Notes under the pieces: generated by a model | What the model saw: only the letters and a program-made list of their open reading frames with translations | Told to the model about the DNA's origin: nothing | The model's database searches: none | DNA from: G965212005 sp965212005 | Lineage (GTDB): Bacteria; Pseudomonadota; Gammaproteobacteria; Porifericomitales; Porifericomitaceae | Direction: 5' to 3' | Length of the DNA stretch: 64,000 nucleotides | Assembly: GCA_965212005.1 (NCBI GenBank) | Contig: OZ243038.1 | Span: 1,674,001-1,738,000, forward strand | Position numbers and translations under genes: made by a program | Part shown: piece by piece, positions 32,687 to 41,583 of the stretch | How the letters are laid out: each line of letters begins with the position of its first letter | How positions within the stretch are numbered: position 1 is the first letter of the stretch

Positions 32687-33745
32687 ATGGATATTACCCC
32701 TTACCTGAATCTCGTGGTGGAAAAAGGAGGTTCCGATTTGTTTTTCACCGCAGATTCCACGCCAAAGCTGAAGATTGAAGGAGACGTCACCTCGATCGGC
32801 AAGACTGTGTTAGACGCCGACACCTGCAAGAAAATCGCCCACGGCATCATGCAGGAATCGCAATGGGAAAAGTTTGAAGAAACTTTGGAGTGCGACTTTG
32901 CCATCAACCTGCCCGGCACGGACTGCCGTTTCCGAGTCAACGCGTTCCACCAGCGCGGCCAGGTAGGCCTGGTCCTGCGTCTAATCCCGAGCTCGATTCC
33001 TGCCATCAAGGACCTGGGCCTGCCGGACGTGCTGCGGGACATGGTTATGAACCAGCGCGGCCTGATTTTAGTGGTCGGCTCCACCGGGTCCGGGAAATCT
33101 ACCACCCTGGCCTCGATGATCGACCACCGCAACGTCACGCACTCAGGACATATTCTCACTATAGAGGATCCGATCGAATTCAGTCACAAAAACAAAAAAT
33201 CGCTCATTAACCAGCGTGAAGTCGGAGTGGATACGCACTCTTACCGTAACGCGCTGCGGGCAGCCGTGCGCGAGGCGCCAAACGTGATTATGGTGGGCGA
33301 GATCCGGGACCGGGAAACCATGGAGACGGCGCTGGAGTTGTGCAATACCGGTCACTTGGTGCTTTCTACGCTGCACGCCAACAACGCCAACCAGACGATG
33401 GAGCGCGTGATCAACCTGTTTCCCCAGGCGTCTCACAAGCAGCTACTGATGGATTTGTCTCAGAACATCGTTGCACTCATTTCCCAGCGTTTGGTAAAAA
33501 GCGTCGAAGCCAAGCGCTGTGCGGCCATTGAGATCATGATCAATACTCCCCATATCAAGGATTTGATCTTGTCAGGCACCCTGCATGAATTGAAGCAGGC
33601 GATGGAAGGAAGCGGTGCCCGGGGGATGCAGACTTTCGACCAGGCGCTGTTTGACCTGTACAAGGCCGGTCGGATTGAATTGAACGAGGCGTTAAACAAC
33701 TCCGATTCCAAGTCCGACATGGAGGCCAGAATCAACTTCGGCTAG
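32687..33745 (+). CDS. PilU-type type IV pilus ATPase, second copy
   Basis: This is a third consecutive family member of 352 residues. It has Walker A 'GSTGSGKS' (131-138), 'EDPIEFSHKNK', Walker B 'APNVIMVGEIRD', 'TGHLVLSTLHANNANQTMER' and 'GMQTFDQALFDLYKAGRI'. As in PilU, 'TPHIKDLILSGTLHELKQ' replaces the PilT AIRNLIRE motif. All catalytic boxes are kept, so it is probably an active ATPase, but its share of work next to PilT and the first PilU copy is unknown. It lies 95 bp after that gene. Its stop codon overlaps the holA stop (CTAG) from the other strand. Confidence 0.9.
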   Translation: MDITPYLNLVVEKGGSDLFFTADSTPKLKIEGDVTSIGKTVLDADTCKKIAHGIMQESQWEKFEETLECDFAINLPGTDCRFRVNAFHQRGQVGLVLRLIPSSIPAIKDLGLPDVLRDMVMNQRGLILVVGSTGSGKSTTLASMIDHRNVTHSGHILTIEDPIEFSHKNKKSLINQREVGVDTHSYRNALRAAVREAPNVIMVGEIRDRETMETALELCNTGHLVLSTLHANNANQTMERVINLFPQASHKQLLMDLSQNIVALISQRLVKSVEAKRCAAIEIMINTPHIKDLILSGTLHELKQAMEGSGARGMQTFDQALFDLYKAGRIELNEALNNSDSKSDMEARINFG

Positions 33746-34767
33746 TTCCGCCCGACGGGGGTCCAGCCGCCTAGCTTCAGGAACAGCCAAATCAGTTCCC
33801 GCCAGCCTTCTTCCCGCCCCAGGCTTTTGAGCAACCGGCTGCATCGCCATGTTTCCGCCAGCAGTTGGTAGCAGCACGGCAGATCACAACGCCTCAGAAA
33901 AGACTTTACCGCGCCTTGACGGGCACCGCGGATACCGTGCCGGGCAAGCAGGGCGGCATCCACCCCGGTTGCAGGGCTGTTGCGTAGCAGTGCGTAAATG
34001 CGCTGTAATTCCCAGGTCAAGGCACCGAATACCGCGTAAGGCTCTATCCCTTCCTGCTGCAGCCCGAACAGCATTCTGCTGACCCGGTTCAGATCGGAGC
34101 GCAGCGCCGCTTCAATCAGGTCAAATACATTGAAGCGGGTGTTGTCCGCCACCTCACCCAGAATCTGCTCTGCCTCGATCGTTTGCCTGCCCAGCAGGAC
34201 CAGCCGGTCCAATTCCTGGCGGGTGGCCAGCAGATTGCCCTCGGTACGCCCGGCGATCATTCGGGCGGCTTCCATTTCCAGCCGCAGGCCCTGGGCGCGC
34301 GCACGCTTTAGCAGCCATTCCGGCAAGGCATGCGCCTTTACCGGCCAAGCCGGAATGGTGATTCCGGTTTTGCCCAGGGCCTGGTACCAGCGCGTCTTGC
34401 GGCTGCCGGCGTCCAGGTGTTCGGCGCTGATCAGCAGCACGATATGCTCCGGCGCTGCCGCTGCGTACCGGGCCAGCGCGGGTCCGCCTTCCCGGCCCGG
34501 CCCGCGCTCCCCCAGGCGCAACTCGATCAATTTGCGCGTTCCGAACAGCGACTGACTGGCCGCTTCTCTATTCAACGCGGGCCAGCGGAATCCTGTCTCC
34601 GTTGCATCCAGCACGGTACGTTCCGTGTATCCCTGCCTGTGCGCGTGGAGGCGGATCCTGTCTGCCGCCTCCATGCGCTGCAAGGGTTCTTCGCCCCAAA
34701 CCAGGTAGATCGGTCGGAGCGGCCCGCGCTCAAGGTGCCGCAGTAACTGCTCTGGCTTGATTTCCAT
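33742..34767 (-). CDS. holA: DNA polymerase III subunit delta
   Basis: HolA is the delta subunit of the clamp loader and opens the beta sliding clamp. The 341-residue protein has the AAA+-like fold without a functional Walker A, as is normal for delta. Recognisable segments are 'PIYLVWGEEPLQRMEAADRI', 'SLFGTRKLIEL', 'EGNLLATRQELDRLVLL', 'NVFDLIEAALRSD' and 'ALLARHGIRG'. It lies downstream of leuS and lptE on the same strand, the standard gammaproteobacterial order. Confidence 0.94.
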   Translation of the reverse strand: MEIKPEQLLRHLERGPLRPIYLVWGEEPLQRMEAADRIRLHAHRQGYTERTVLDATETGFRWPALNREAASQSLFGTRKLIELRLGERGPGREGGPALARYAAAAPEHIVLLISAEHLDAGSRKTRWYQALGKTGITIPAWPVKAHALPEWLLKRARAQGLRLEMEAARMIAGRTEGNLLATRQELDRLVLLGRQTIEAEQILGEVADNTRFNVFDLIEAALRSDLNRVSRMLFGLQQEGIEPYAVFGALTWELQRIYALLRNSPATGVDAALLARHGIRGARQGAVKSFLRRCDLPCCYQLLAETWRCSRLLKSLGREEGWRELIWLFLKLGGWTPVGRN

Positions 34768-34845
34768 GCCGCTGCCTAGGAGGTGGGCGGGCGATAACCT
34801 GCGCTGAATGTCGCCCCGGTTGTGTCTTCCGGCGCGGTCAATCGG

Positions 34846-35361
34846 CTATGGGCGTACATGATGACTCGGTGCTGCCCGCAGACGCGCAAGCACCAGCGTC
34901 GCGGCCCGGCGCACCAGTTCCCGCCGCCGTAGCTGTTCTTGCTCAAATTCGCTAAGCGGCGTGTTCTCCTCAGAGAATACATAGTCTGTCTTGACTTGGA
35001 TCGGAACAGCAGGCAGGACTGACTCTCCATCGGGATCAAGCAGCGCACATTGCACTTTGTACTCTAGTTCGTATTCCGCAATCTTGCCGGATCGGGCCGA
35101 TATGCTGAGCGTCCGTTTATAAAAGCGCTCATCACGCAGATCAAGGATGAACGCTGCCTGTGCGCGCGTTGAGACCAATTCAACACCGCCCGTTGCAGTT
35201 CTTCGCTGCAGTTCCGCGTCGATGTGTTCCGCGTTCCGCACTTGCAAGAACGCGCCTTGCATCAGGCCGATACCGGCATCAGCCCCCCGAAGCTGAAATC
35301 CGCACCCTGCCAGGCCAAGTATCGCCGGCAGTAGCGCCGCGAACGACCAGGTTATTCTCAC
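34846..35361 (-). CDS. lptE: LPS assembly lipoprotein LptE
   Basis: LptE is the outer-membrane lipoprotein that plugs and chaperones the LptD barrel for LPS insertion. The 171-residue product has a lipobox 'LAGC' near residues 17-20, followed directly by 'GFQLRG', the family signature. The mature part alternates beta strands with 'KIAEYELEYKVQC' and a C-terminal helix. The start is GTG 35361, seven bases after the leuS stop, so the genes are probably co-translated. Confidence 0.92.
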   Translation of the reverse strand: MRITWSFAALLPAILGLAGCGFQLRGADAGIGLMQGAFLQVRNAEHIDAELQRRTATGGVELVSTRAQAAFILDLRDERFYKRTLSISARSGKIAEYELEYKVQCALLDPDGESVLPAVPIQVKTDYVFSEENTPLSEFEQEQLRRRELVRRAATLVLARLRAAPSHHVRP

Positions 35362-35368
35362 GGCGGGT

Positions 35369-37828
35369 TCATTTTTCCAATACCAGGTTCACCAATTTAC
35401 CGGGTATCACCACGGTGCGCTCGATTTTCCGGTCGGCAACGAAACGGCGTACGTTAGGATCAGCCAGGGCGGTTTGCTCTAATTCTTTCTTGCAAATGTC
35501 CGCCGCTACCTCCAGGCGGGCGCGCAGCCGGCCATCCACCTGCACGACCACCTGCCGCTTGTCGCCGCTCAGGGCAGTCACGTCCGGTTGCGGCCAACGG
35601 GCGTCCGTCAGCGGCTCCCTGTGCCCCAGTTCGCGCCACAATTGATCGGTAATGTGCGGCACGATCGGCGCCAACAACAGCGTCGCGGTATCAAGCCCCG
35701 TTTGCAGCAGGGCGCGGGCCTGCCCCGCGCCTGCTTTCGACAAAGGCGCCAGCGCGTTGATCAGCGTCATTACCGCGGCGATCGCTGTATTGAAGGTGTA
35801 GCGCCGTCCGACGTCATCGTCCACCTTGGCGATGGTACGCTGTATCAGGCTGTAGATTTCCCATTCGGTCCGGTTGAGTCGCTCCACCCGCAGTGGTGGC
35901 GGTGTATCAAGGTTGACGTGCTCTGCCGTCAGGCGCCAAAGTCGCTTCAGGAAGCGGTGCGCGCCGGCCACGGCCTTATCCGACCATTCCAAATTTTGCT
36001 CGGGAGGGGCGGTAAACATAATGTACAGGCGTACCGTGTCTGCACCGTACTGATCGATCCACTCCTGTGGGTCGACCGTATTGCCTTTAGACTTGGACAT
36101 TTTGCTGCCGTCTTTCAGCACCATGCCCTGGGTCAGCAGCTTCGTAAAAGGCTCGTCTCCCTCCACCAGGCCTTCATCGCGCAGCAGCTTGTGAAAGAAG
36201 CGGGCATACAACAAGTGCAGCACGGCGTGCTCTACTCCGCCGATGTACTGATCGACCGGCAGCCAATAGCGCACCCGTTCATCCAGCATCGCCTGCTGAT
36301 TGTCCGCGCAGCAAAAGCGTGCGTAATACCAGGAGGATTCGACGAAGGTATCGAAAGTATCCACTTCCCGGCGTGCTCGAGCGCCGCCGGGCAGAGCCGC
36401 TTGGTAAAATGCCGCGCATTCTCCCAGCGGCGATCCTCGTCCCGCCGGGGCAATATCTTCCGGCAATCGAACCGGCAATTCTGTCTCCGCCACCGGCAGC
36501 GCCTTATCTTCTTCGCTGTACAGTATCGGGATCGGGCAGCCCCAGTAGCGCTGCCTGGAGATTCCCCAATCATGCAGGCGGTAACGGGTTTTGCGCCGCC
36601 CCAGCTGGCACTTTTGTAACTGGGCGGCAATGGCATCGAATGCCTGTTGTGAACTCAGTCCGTCGAAATCCCCGGAATGGGTCAATATCCCGGGTTGCGT
36701 GAAGGCCTGTTGCTCCAGGTTGCACTCTGCCCCGGCCGGCGGAAGGATCACCTGACGCCGTGGCAATCCGAAATCACGGGCAAATTCCCAGTCTCGCTGA
36801 TCATGGGCCGGCACGCACATCACCACGCCGGTGCCGTAGCTCATCAGCACGAAATTGGCTACCCATACCGGCAGACGTTCTTTGCTGATGGGATGGATCG
36901 CCCACACCGGCAGGGGCCGGCCCAATTTCACCTGCTGCTGCAGCGCCGCCTCGGCACCGGCGCGGCGCTGCAATCGCTTTAGAAAGGCGGCCAACTCCGG
37001 ATCGTCGGTGGCGGCCCGCTGCGCCAGCGGATGCTCCGGCGCCACCGCCATACAGCTGACCCCCATCAGGGTGTCCGGGCGTGTGGTGTATACGGTCAGC
37101 GCTGCGTCGTCCTGTTCGGCCAGCGGGAATTTGATCTCCATGCCCTCTGAGCGGCCGATCCAGTTTTCCTGCAGCGTACGCACTGAGGCGGGCCAGTCTT
37201 CGAGCTTCGCCAATCCCTGCAGCAACTCCTCGGCGTAGTCAGTGATGCGTAAAAACCATTGCGGGATGCGCCGTTGTTCCACTTCGGCGCCGGAGCGCCA
37301 GCCGCGCCCCTCGATCACCTGTTCATTGGCCAGCACAGTCTGGTCAACCGGGTCCCAATTCACCAGCGCCGAGTCCCGGTAAACCAGGCCGCGCTGGTAG
37401 AGGCGCAGAAACAACCATTGCTCCCAGCGGTAGTAGGAAGGGTCGCAAGTGGAAAGTTCCCGGCTCCAGTCATAGGCGAATCCCAAGCGCTTCAATTGAG
37501 CACGCATCAGGCGGATATTTTCCCGGGTCCATTGCGCCGGCGCAATTCCGCTGTCGATCGCCGCGTTTTCAGCGGGTAGTCCGAATGCGTCCCAGCCCAT
37601 GGGTTGCAGTACGTTTTTCCCCAGCATGCGGTGGTAGCGCGAGATCACGTCGCCGATGGTGTAATTGCGCACGTGCCCCATGTGCAGATTGCCGCTGGGA
37701 TAGGGAAACATCGATAGACAATAGAACTTTTCCCGCTTTGGGTCCTCCGTCACCTGGAATGGCCGCGTTGTGTCCCAACGCATCTGCACTTCCGACTCGA
37801 TCTCACCCGGATTGTAATGGCGCTCCAT
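35369..37828 (-). CDS. leuS: Leucyl-tRNA synthetase
   Basis: LeuS charges tRNA(Leu). The 819-residue class I synthetase shows the HIGH-type motif in 'PYPSGNLHMGHVRNY', an editing (CP1) domain with 'TTRPDTLMGVSCMAVAPEHP', and the 'KMSKSKGNTVDP' loop. The anticodon-binding and C-terminal domains follow to 'GKLVNLVLEK'. It is slightly shorter than E. coli LeuS but has all the domains. It is first in leuS-lptE-holA. Confidence 0.97.
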   Translation of the reverse strand: MERHYNPGEIESEVQMRWDTTRPFQVTEDPKREKFYCLSMFPYPSGNLHMGHVRNYTIGDVISRYHRMLGKNVLQPMGWDAFGLPAENAAIDSGIAPAQWTRENIRLMRAQLKRLGFAYDWSRELSTCDPSYYRWEQWLFLRLYQRGLVYRDSALVNWDPVDQTVLANEQVIEGRGWRSGAEVEQRRIPQWFLRITDYAEELLQGLAKLEDWPASVRTLQENWIGRSEGMEIKFPLAEQDDAALTVYTTRPDTLMGVSCMAVAPEHPLAQRAATDDPELAAFLKRLQRRAGAEAALQQQVKLGRPLPVWAIHPISKERLPVWVANFVLMSYGTGVVMCVPAHDQRDWEFARDFGLPRRQVILPPAGAECNLEQQAFTQPGILTHSGDFDGLSSQQAFDAIAAQLQKCQLGRRKTRYRLHDWGISRQRYWGCPIPILYSEEDKALPVAETELPVRLPEDIAPAGRGSPLGECAAFYQAALPGGARARREVDTFDTFVESSWYYARFCCADNQQAMLDERVRYWLPVDQYIGGVEHAVLHLLYARFFHKLLRDEGLVEGDEPFTKLLTQGMVLKDGSKMSKSKGNTVDPQEWIDQYGADTVRLYIMFTAPPEQNLEWSDKAVAGAHRFLKRLWRLTAEHVNLDTPPPLRVERLNRTEWEIYSLIQRTIAKVDDDVGRRYTFNTAIAAVMTLINALAPLSKAGAGQARALLQTGLDTATLLLAPIVPHITDQLWRELGHREPLTDARWPQPDVTALSGDKRQVVVQVDGRLRARLEVAADICKKELEQTALADPNVRRFVADRKIERTVVIPGKLVNLVLEK

Positions 37829-38565
37829 AGAAATACCTGCCTTATTACGTCTGCATGTCCTGCCGGATGGCGCAAATCCAGTGCGAACAGAGCGCTCGGG
37901 AGGCGCCCGGCGCGCGTTTTACGACTAAGGAAGTGGACCTGTGCGCGTAGTCTGCTGACGGCGGGGAGGATCGCTGGTAAATCGGCGCGGCTTAAGACGA
38001 GAGCGGCGGATTCATTAGGATCACGTCACCTGAAACAGCGCCCGCAGAATACCGCAACGGTCGCTCTTCCGGCAAGCCCCGACCGACGCCGGAAGCGTTG
38101 GAGAAGCAATCCCGCCTTCCAGTCCCCCTGGACCGGCGTGATCTTGCCGGACTCGGCGATCCGCGTTTTTGCTGAGTATCACGCGCCGCGACAAACGACC
38201 GCCTTGGCAGCGGGCAATACGCGCACGGAATCGAGCCGGGTTATTGCTTCGATCCAATGCGAAGGGAGCCGATGGACAGTAAAGAAGCCGCCGGCAACGC
38301 ATCTGCCGATGGCGCGCGGCAGGACCCGTGTGCAGACCGGTTCTGTCGGTGAAAACTGCGCTGTGGCGCGCGCAGAGCCTGCCGTTTGCGACCGTTGTCG
38401 GACTGAAATCCACATCCTGAGCATGTGGACGCTGCTTTGCAGATGCCGTTATAATAAAAGAAATGCCAGGGTTCCGGGGACCGGCATTGGGATGCGTTTG
38501 CTCCCGTAAATCAGGTTGAATGGCAGCCAGGTTGATGGCCCCGGGAATGCGGATGAGGACGTTGT
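37829..38565. other. Gene-free region upstream of pal
   Basis: These 737 bp between leuS (minus) and pal (plus) hold no protein I can support. A 692-bp frame on the plus strand and a 578-bp frame on the minus strand are open, but both have Arg/Ser-biased, non-protein-like translations. The right end contains a good promoter (38426-38455). tolB, the usual gene before pal, is not here. The rest may be decayed sequence. Confidence 0.6.
38426..38455 (+). promoter_or_regulatory. Candidate sigma-70 promoter of the pal cluster
   Basis: TATAAT at 38450-38455 is a perfect -10 box. TGGACG at 38426-38431 is a partial -35 box with an 18-bp spacer. The site lies about 110 bp before the pal start and would serve pal, cpoB, queE and queC. 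Confidence 0.5.
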
Positions 38566-39108
38566 ATGCGGTCAGGAATTCTGATTGGATTGGTGACATT
38601 CCTATTGTCTTGCCTTCTGGCAGGATGTCCCGGAAGAAGCCAGGAGCTTACAGAGAAAGCAGAGGTGGAGCACAGGGGGGCGGTAGCAGGAGGTGGGGCG
38701 GAAAGACAGGGCCTCGCCTGGGACGAGGAGGAGTTGGCGCCCGTGGAGACGAGCCAGGAGCCGCCTCCCGAACCGGATCTGCTGTCTCAGCGCAGCATCT
38801 ATTTTGAACTGGACAGCGATATTTTGAGCACCAAGTATCAGCAGGTAGTGGAGGCTCACGCGGCGCACCTGGCGAATCAGTCAGGCGTCATTATTACCCT
38901 GGAAGGCCACGCGGACGAGCGCGGTACCCGGGAATACAACCTCGCTTTGGGTGACCGCCGGGCGCAGTCGATCAAGCGGGTAATGGTGCTGCTTGGCCTG
39001 AACCCCAGCCAGGCGCGCACGGTCAGCCATGGCGAGGAAAGGCCTTATGCCAATGGGCATGACGAGGAAGCCTGGCGCCTCAATCGGCGAGTGGACCTGG
39101 TTTACTAG
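38566..39108 (+). CDS. pal: Peptidoglycan-associated lipoprotein Pal
   Basis: Pal is the outer-membrane lipoprotein of the Tol-Pal system and binds peptidoglycan meso-DAP during envelope constriction. The 180-residue protein has a lipobox 'LLAGC' (Cys about 21), an acidic/Pro-rich linker, then an OmpA-like domain: 'SIYFELDSDIL', 'LEGHADERGTREYNLALG', 'RRAQSIKRVM', and 'NRRVDLVY' at the end. AGGACG precedes ATG 38566. tolB is absent upstream, so the tolQRAB genes must be elsewhere or lost. Confidence 0.95.
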   Translation: MRSGILIGLVTFLLSCLLAGCPGRSQELTEKAEVEHRGAVAGGGAERQGLAWDEEELAPVETSQEPPPEPDLLSQRSIYFELDSDILSTKYQQVVEAHAAHLANQSGVIITLEGHADERGTREYNLALGDRRAQSIKRVMVLLGLNPSQARTVSHGEERPYANGHDEEAWRLNRRVDLVY

Positions 39109-39186
39109 CGGGTCGCGCCCGTCATGATGGCGTGCCGTTTGTGCAGGAAGGTACGGGCGGGTGCCGTGAGGGCAGGGAGATTGGTA

Positions 39187-40179
39187 TTGAATAAACATAT
39201 CCGCCGCCGCTACCCGTTGCCGGTTCTGTTGCCGGGCCTGTTGCTGGTCGCTGGCTCGGTCTGGGCGCAGCAGGATGCTGACCGGCCCGCCGGCGCCGCG
39301 ATCGAGCTGCCCGCCGAAGGCGCCCTGGAGGCGCGCTTGCAACGGCTTGAGCAGTTGGTTGGCAGCCAGGGCATTTTGCAGATGACGCAGCAGTTCGATG
39401 AACTCTGGGCGGAGTTGCGCAACCTGCGTGACGCACTGGAGAGACAGGGTCACGCAGTCGATCGCATCAAGCAGCAGCAGCAGGAACTCTATGCGGACTT
39501 GGAGCGGCGGCTGCAATCCCTGAACCGCTCCGTCACGGGCCTCGAATCGGCGCCCCCTCCTGCGCTACCGGACGAACAGGAAGCGGCGGCTCTGCCGCCG
39601 CTGCTCACTCCGTTGGATACCCTGGAAGTCCCGGAATTGGACCCTTTGTCTCCCGCCGAAGTGACACCGCCGGCGGTGCCGGAGCCGATCATCGCCGAAC
39701 CTGCCGCGGTTGCGCCCGTTCCCGGGCCGGAGGTGCTGCCGCAGGCGATTACTGAGCCTGTCACCGAAGGATCCGCCCAGGAATCCGCCTTGGCCAATCC
39801 AGCCCAGATCAAGGCGGATTACGACCGGGCCTTCCAGCAGCTCAAGCAGTCGGACTACGAACTGGCCGTCAGGTCTTTCCAGCAATATCTGCAGAAATAC
39901 CCACAGAGCGAGTACGCGGATAACGCCCAGTACTGGTTGGCGGAGGCCTTTTATATATCGGGCAATTACGCGCAAGCCGTGCCCGAATACCAAAAGCTGC
40001 TGGCGCAGTATCCCGACAGCCGGAAAATCTCCCACGGATTGCTGAAGATCGGGTTTTCCCAGCAGAAATTGGGCAATATCGGAGATGCCCGGCAGTCCCT
40101 GCGGCAGGTGTTGCAGCAATTCCCCGGTTCCACGCCCGCCCGCCTGGCCGAGGAACGCCTGGGCCAGTTGCCGCAATAG
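39187..40179 (+). CDS. cpoB: Cell division coordinator CpoB (YbgF)
   Basis: CpoB is a periplasmic TPR protein that links the Tol system with peptidoglycan synthesis at the septum. I choose TTG 39187, which has AGGGAGA six bases upstream and gives a clear signal peptide ending 'SVWAQ'; an ATG at 39124 would add 21 unlikely residues. The 330-residue product has an N-terminal coiled coil ('LQRLEQLVGS' to 'LYADLERRLQ'), a long Pro/Glu-rich linker, and C-terminal TPR repeats ('DYDRAFQQLKQSDYELAV', 'YADNAQYWLAEAFY', 'ARLAEERL'). It follows pal, as usual. Confidence 0.92.
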   Translation: MNKHIRRRYPLPVLLPGLLLVAGSVWAQQDADRPAGAAIELPAEGALEARLQRLEQLVGSQGILQMTQQFDELWAELRNLRDALERQGHAVDRIKQQQQELYADLERRLQSLNRSVTGLESAPPPALPDEQEAAALPPLLTPLDTLEVPELDPLSPAEVTPPAVPEPIIAEPAAVAPVPGPEVLPQAITEPVTEGSAQESALANPAQIKADYDRAFQQLKQSDYELAVRSFQQYLQKYPQSEYADNAQYWLAEAFYISGNYAQAVPEYQKLLAQYPDSRKISHGLLKIGFSQQKLGNIGDARQSLRQVLQQFPGSTPARLAEERLGQLPQ

Positions 40180-40210
40180 ATTGTCCCCGCGCCAGCTGCG
40201 GCCGATCGAT

Positions 40211-40879
40211 ATGTCATCCGCCGTCCTGCAGGCCCAGGCGCTGGCGCTCCGGGTCAGCGAGATCTTTTATTCCATCCAGGGAGAGAGTGTACGCGTCGGA
40301 TTGCCCACGGTATTCGTTCGCTTAAGCGGTTGTCCGCTGCGCTGCGTTTATTGTGACACGGCCTATGCTTTCCATGGAGGGAGGCGCATGACGCAGGAGG
40401 AGATCCTGAAGACAGTCACGAGCTACCACGCCCGCGACGTTACCGTTACCGGCGGGGAGCCGCTGGCGCAGCGCGGTTGTATCAAGCTGTTGCGTGCCTT
40501 ATGTGACGGTGGGTACCGGGTTTCCCTGGAGACCAGCGGCGCACTGGACCTGTCGCTGGTGGACGCACGGGTGATGAAAGTCGTGGATTTGAAAACGCCG
40601 GCCTCGAAAGAGTCGCAGCGCAATTGCTACAGCAACGTAGCCTTGCTCGGACGGGATGATCAATTGAAATTCGTGATCTGCGATCGCCCGGACTACGAAT
40701 GGGCGCGGGCGCAGTTGTACCAGCGCCGGCTGCACGAGCGCTGCGAAGTGTTGTTTTCCCCTTGTCACGGAAAAATGGATGCCGCCAGGTTGGCGGATTG
40801 GATCCTTGCCGATGCGCTGCCCGTGCGTCTGCAGGTGCAATTGCACAAATACCTGTGGGGGGATGTCCGCGGACGTTGA
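40211..40879 (+). CDS. queE: 7-carboxy-7-deazaguanine synthase QueE
   Basis: QueE is a radical-SAM enzyme that converts carboxytetrahydropterin to 7-carboxy-7-deazaguanine, the branch point to queuosine in tRNA. The 222-residue protein starts 'MSSAVLQAQALALRVSEIFY' at ATG 40211 and has 'SIQGESVRVGLPTVFVRLSG', the iron-sulfur motif 'CPLRCVYCD', and 'VTVTGGEPLAQRG'. 'LFSPCHG' is near the C-terminus. Its end overlaps queC by 17 bases. The pal-cpoB-queE-queC order is common in Gammaproteobacteria. Confidence 0.95.
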   Translation: MSSAVLQAQALALRVSEIFYSIQGESVRVGLPTVFVRLSGCPLRCVYCDTAYAFHGGRRMTQEEILKTVTSYHARDVTVTGGEPLAQRGCIKLLRALCDGGYRVSLETSGALDLSLVDARVMKVVDLKTPASKESQRNCYSNVALLGRDDQLKFVICDRPDYEWARAQLYQRRLHERCEVLFSPCHGKMDAARLADWILADALPVRLQVQLHKYLWGDVRGR

Positions 40880-41552
40880 AGCAGGGCAGGCAGTGGTACT
40901 GCTCTCGGGTGGGATGGACTCGTCCACGCTGTTGGCCTGGGTCCGGCAGCGCGGTTTTGCCTGTTATGCGCTGAGCTTCGACTACGGCCAGCGCCACCAT
41001 CACGAACTGAGGGCCGCAGAGCATCAGGCGCGCGCGTTAGGAGCCCGCGAGCATCGGTACTTTCGGCTGGACCTGGCCCAATTCGGCGGCTCCGTGCTGA
41101 CCGATCCGCAGCAGCGAGTGCCGGAGGCGACCATCGGTGGCGGGATCCCGCCGACCTATGTCCCGGCGCGCAATACGGTGTTTCTTGCCATCGCGCTGGC
41201 TTGGGCGGAGGCGCGCGGCTTCGGTCATTTATTCATCGGCGCAAATGCGGTGGACTATTCCGGGTATCCGGACTGCAGGCCGGAGTTCATCCATTCCTTT
41301 GAACAAACCGCCAGGCTGGCCACGCGCGCCGGGGTGCAAGGCGAGCCCATTCAATTGCACGCGCCGTTCATTGCCATGAGCAAGGCAGAGATCATCCGCA
41401 CAGGGATCGATTTGGGCGTGGATTACGCGGTTACCGTGTCCTGTTATCAGCCGGATGCGCAGGGACGCGCCTGCGCTCGCTGTGACGCCTGCCGGCTGCG
41501 CCGCAAAGGTTTCGCCGAAGCTCAACTGCCGGATCCGGCCACGCCCGCCTGA
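40863..41552 (+). CDS. queC: 7-cyano-7-deazaguanine synthase QueC
   Basis: QueC uses ATP and ammonia to turn carboxydeazaguanine into preQ0 for queuosine. The 229-residue protein starts at ATG 40863 inside the queE 3' end. It shows the PP-loop 'VVLLSGGMDSSTLLAW', 'SFDYGQRHHHEL', 'PPTYVPARNTVFLAIAL', and a zinc cluster in the C-terminus ('CYQPDAQGRACARCDACRLR'). A G-rich stretch just before the ATG may serve as the ribosome site. Confidence 0.95.
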   Translation: MSADVEAGQAVVLLSGGMDSSTLLAWVRQRGFACYALSFDYGQRHHHELRAAEHQARALGAREHRYFRLDLAQFGGSVLTDPQQRVPEATIGGGIPPTYVPARNTVFLAIALAWAEARGFGHLFIGANAVDYSGYPDCRPEFIHSFEQTARLATRAGVQGEPIQLHAPFIAMSKAEIIRTGIDLGVDYAVTVSCYQPDAQGRACARCDACRLRRKGFAEAQLPDPATPA

Positions 41553-41583
41553 CCCGGCACTGTTCTGCCGGCGCGCCCCGGGA

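Noticed and set aside
37817..38509. 230-codon plus-strand frame in the gap before pal
   Set aside because: It begins inside leuS antisense, has biased composition and no homology that I recognise.
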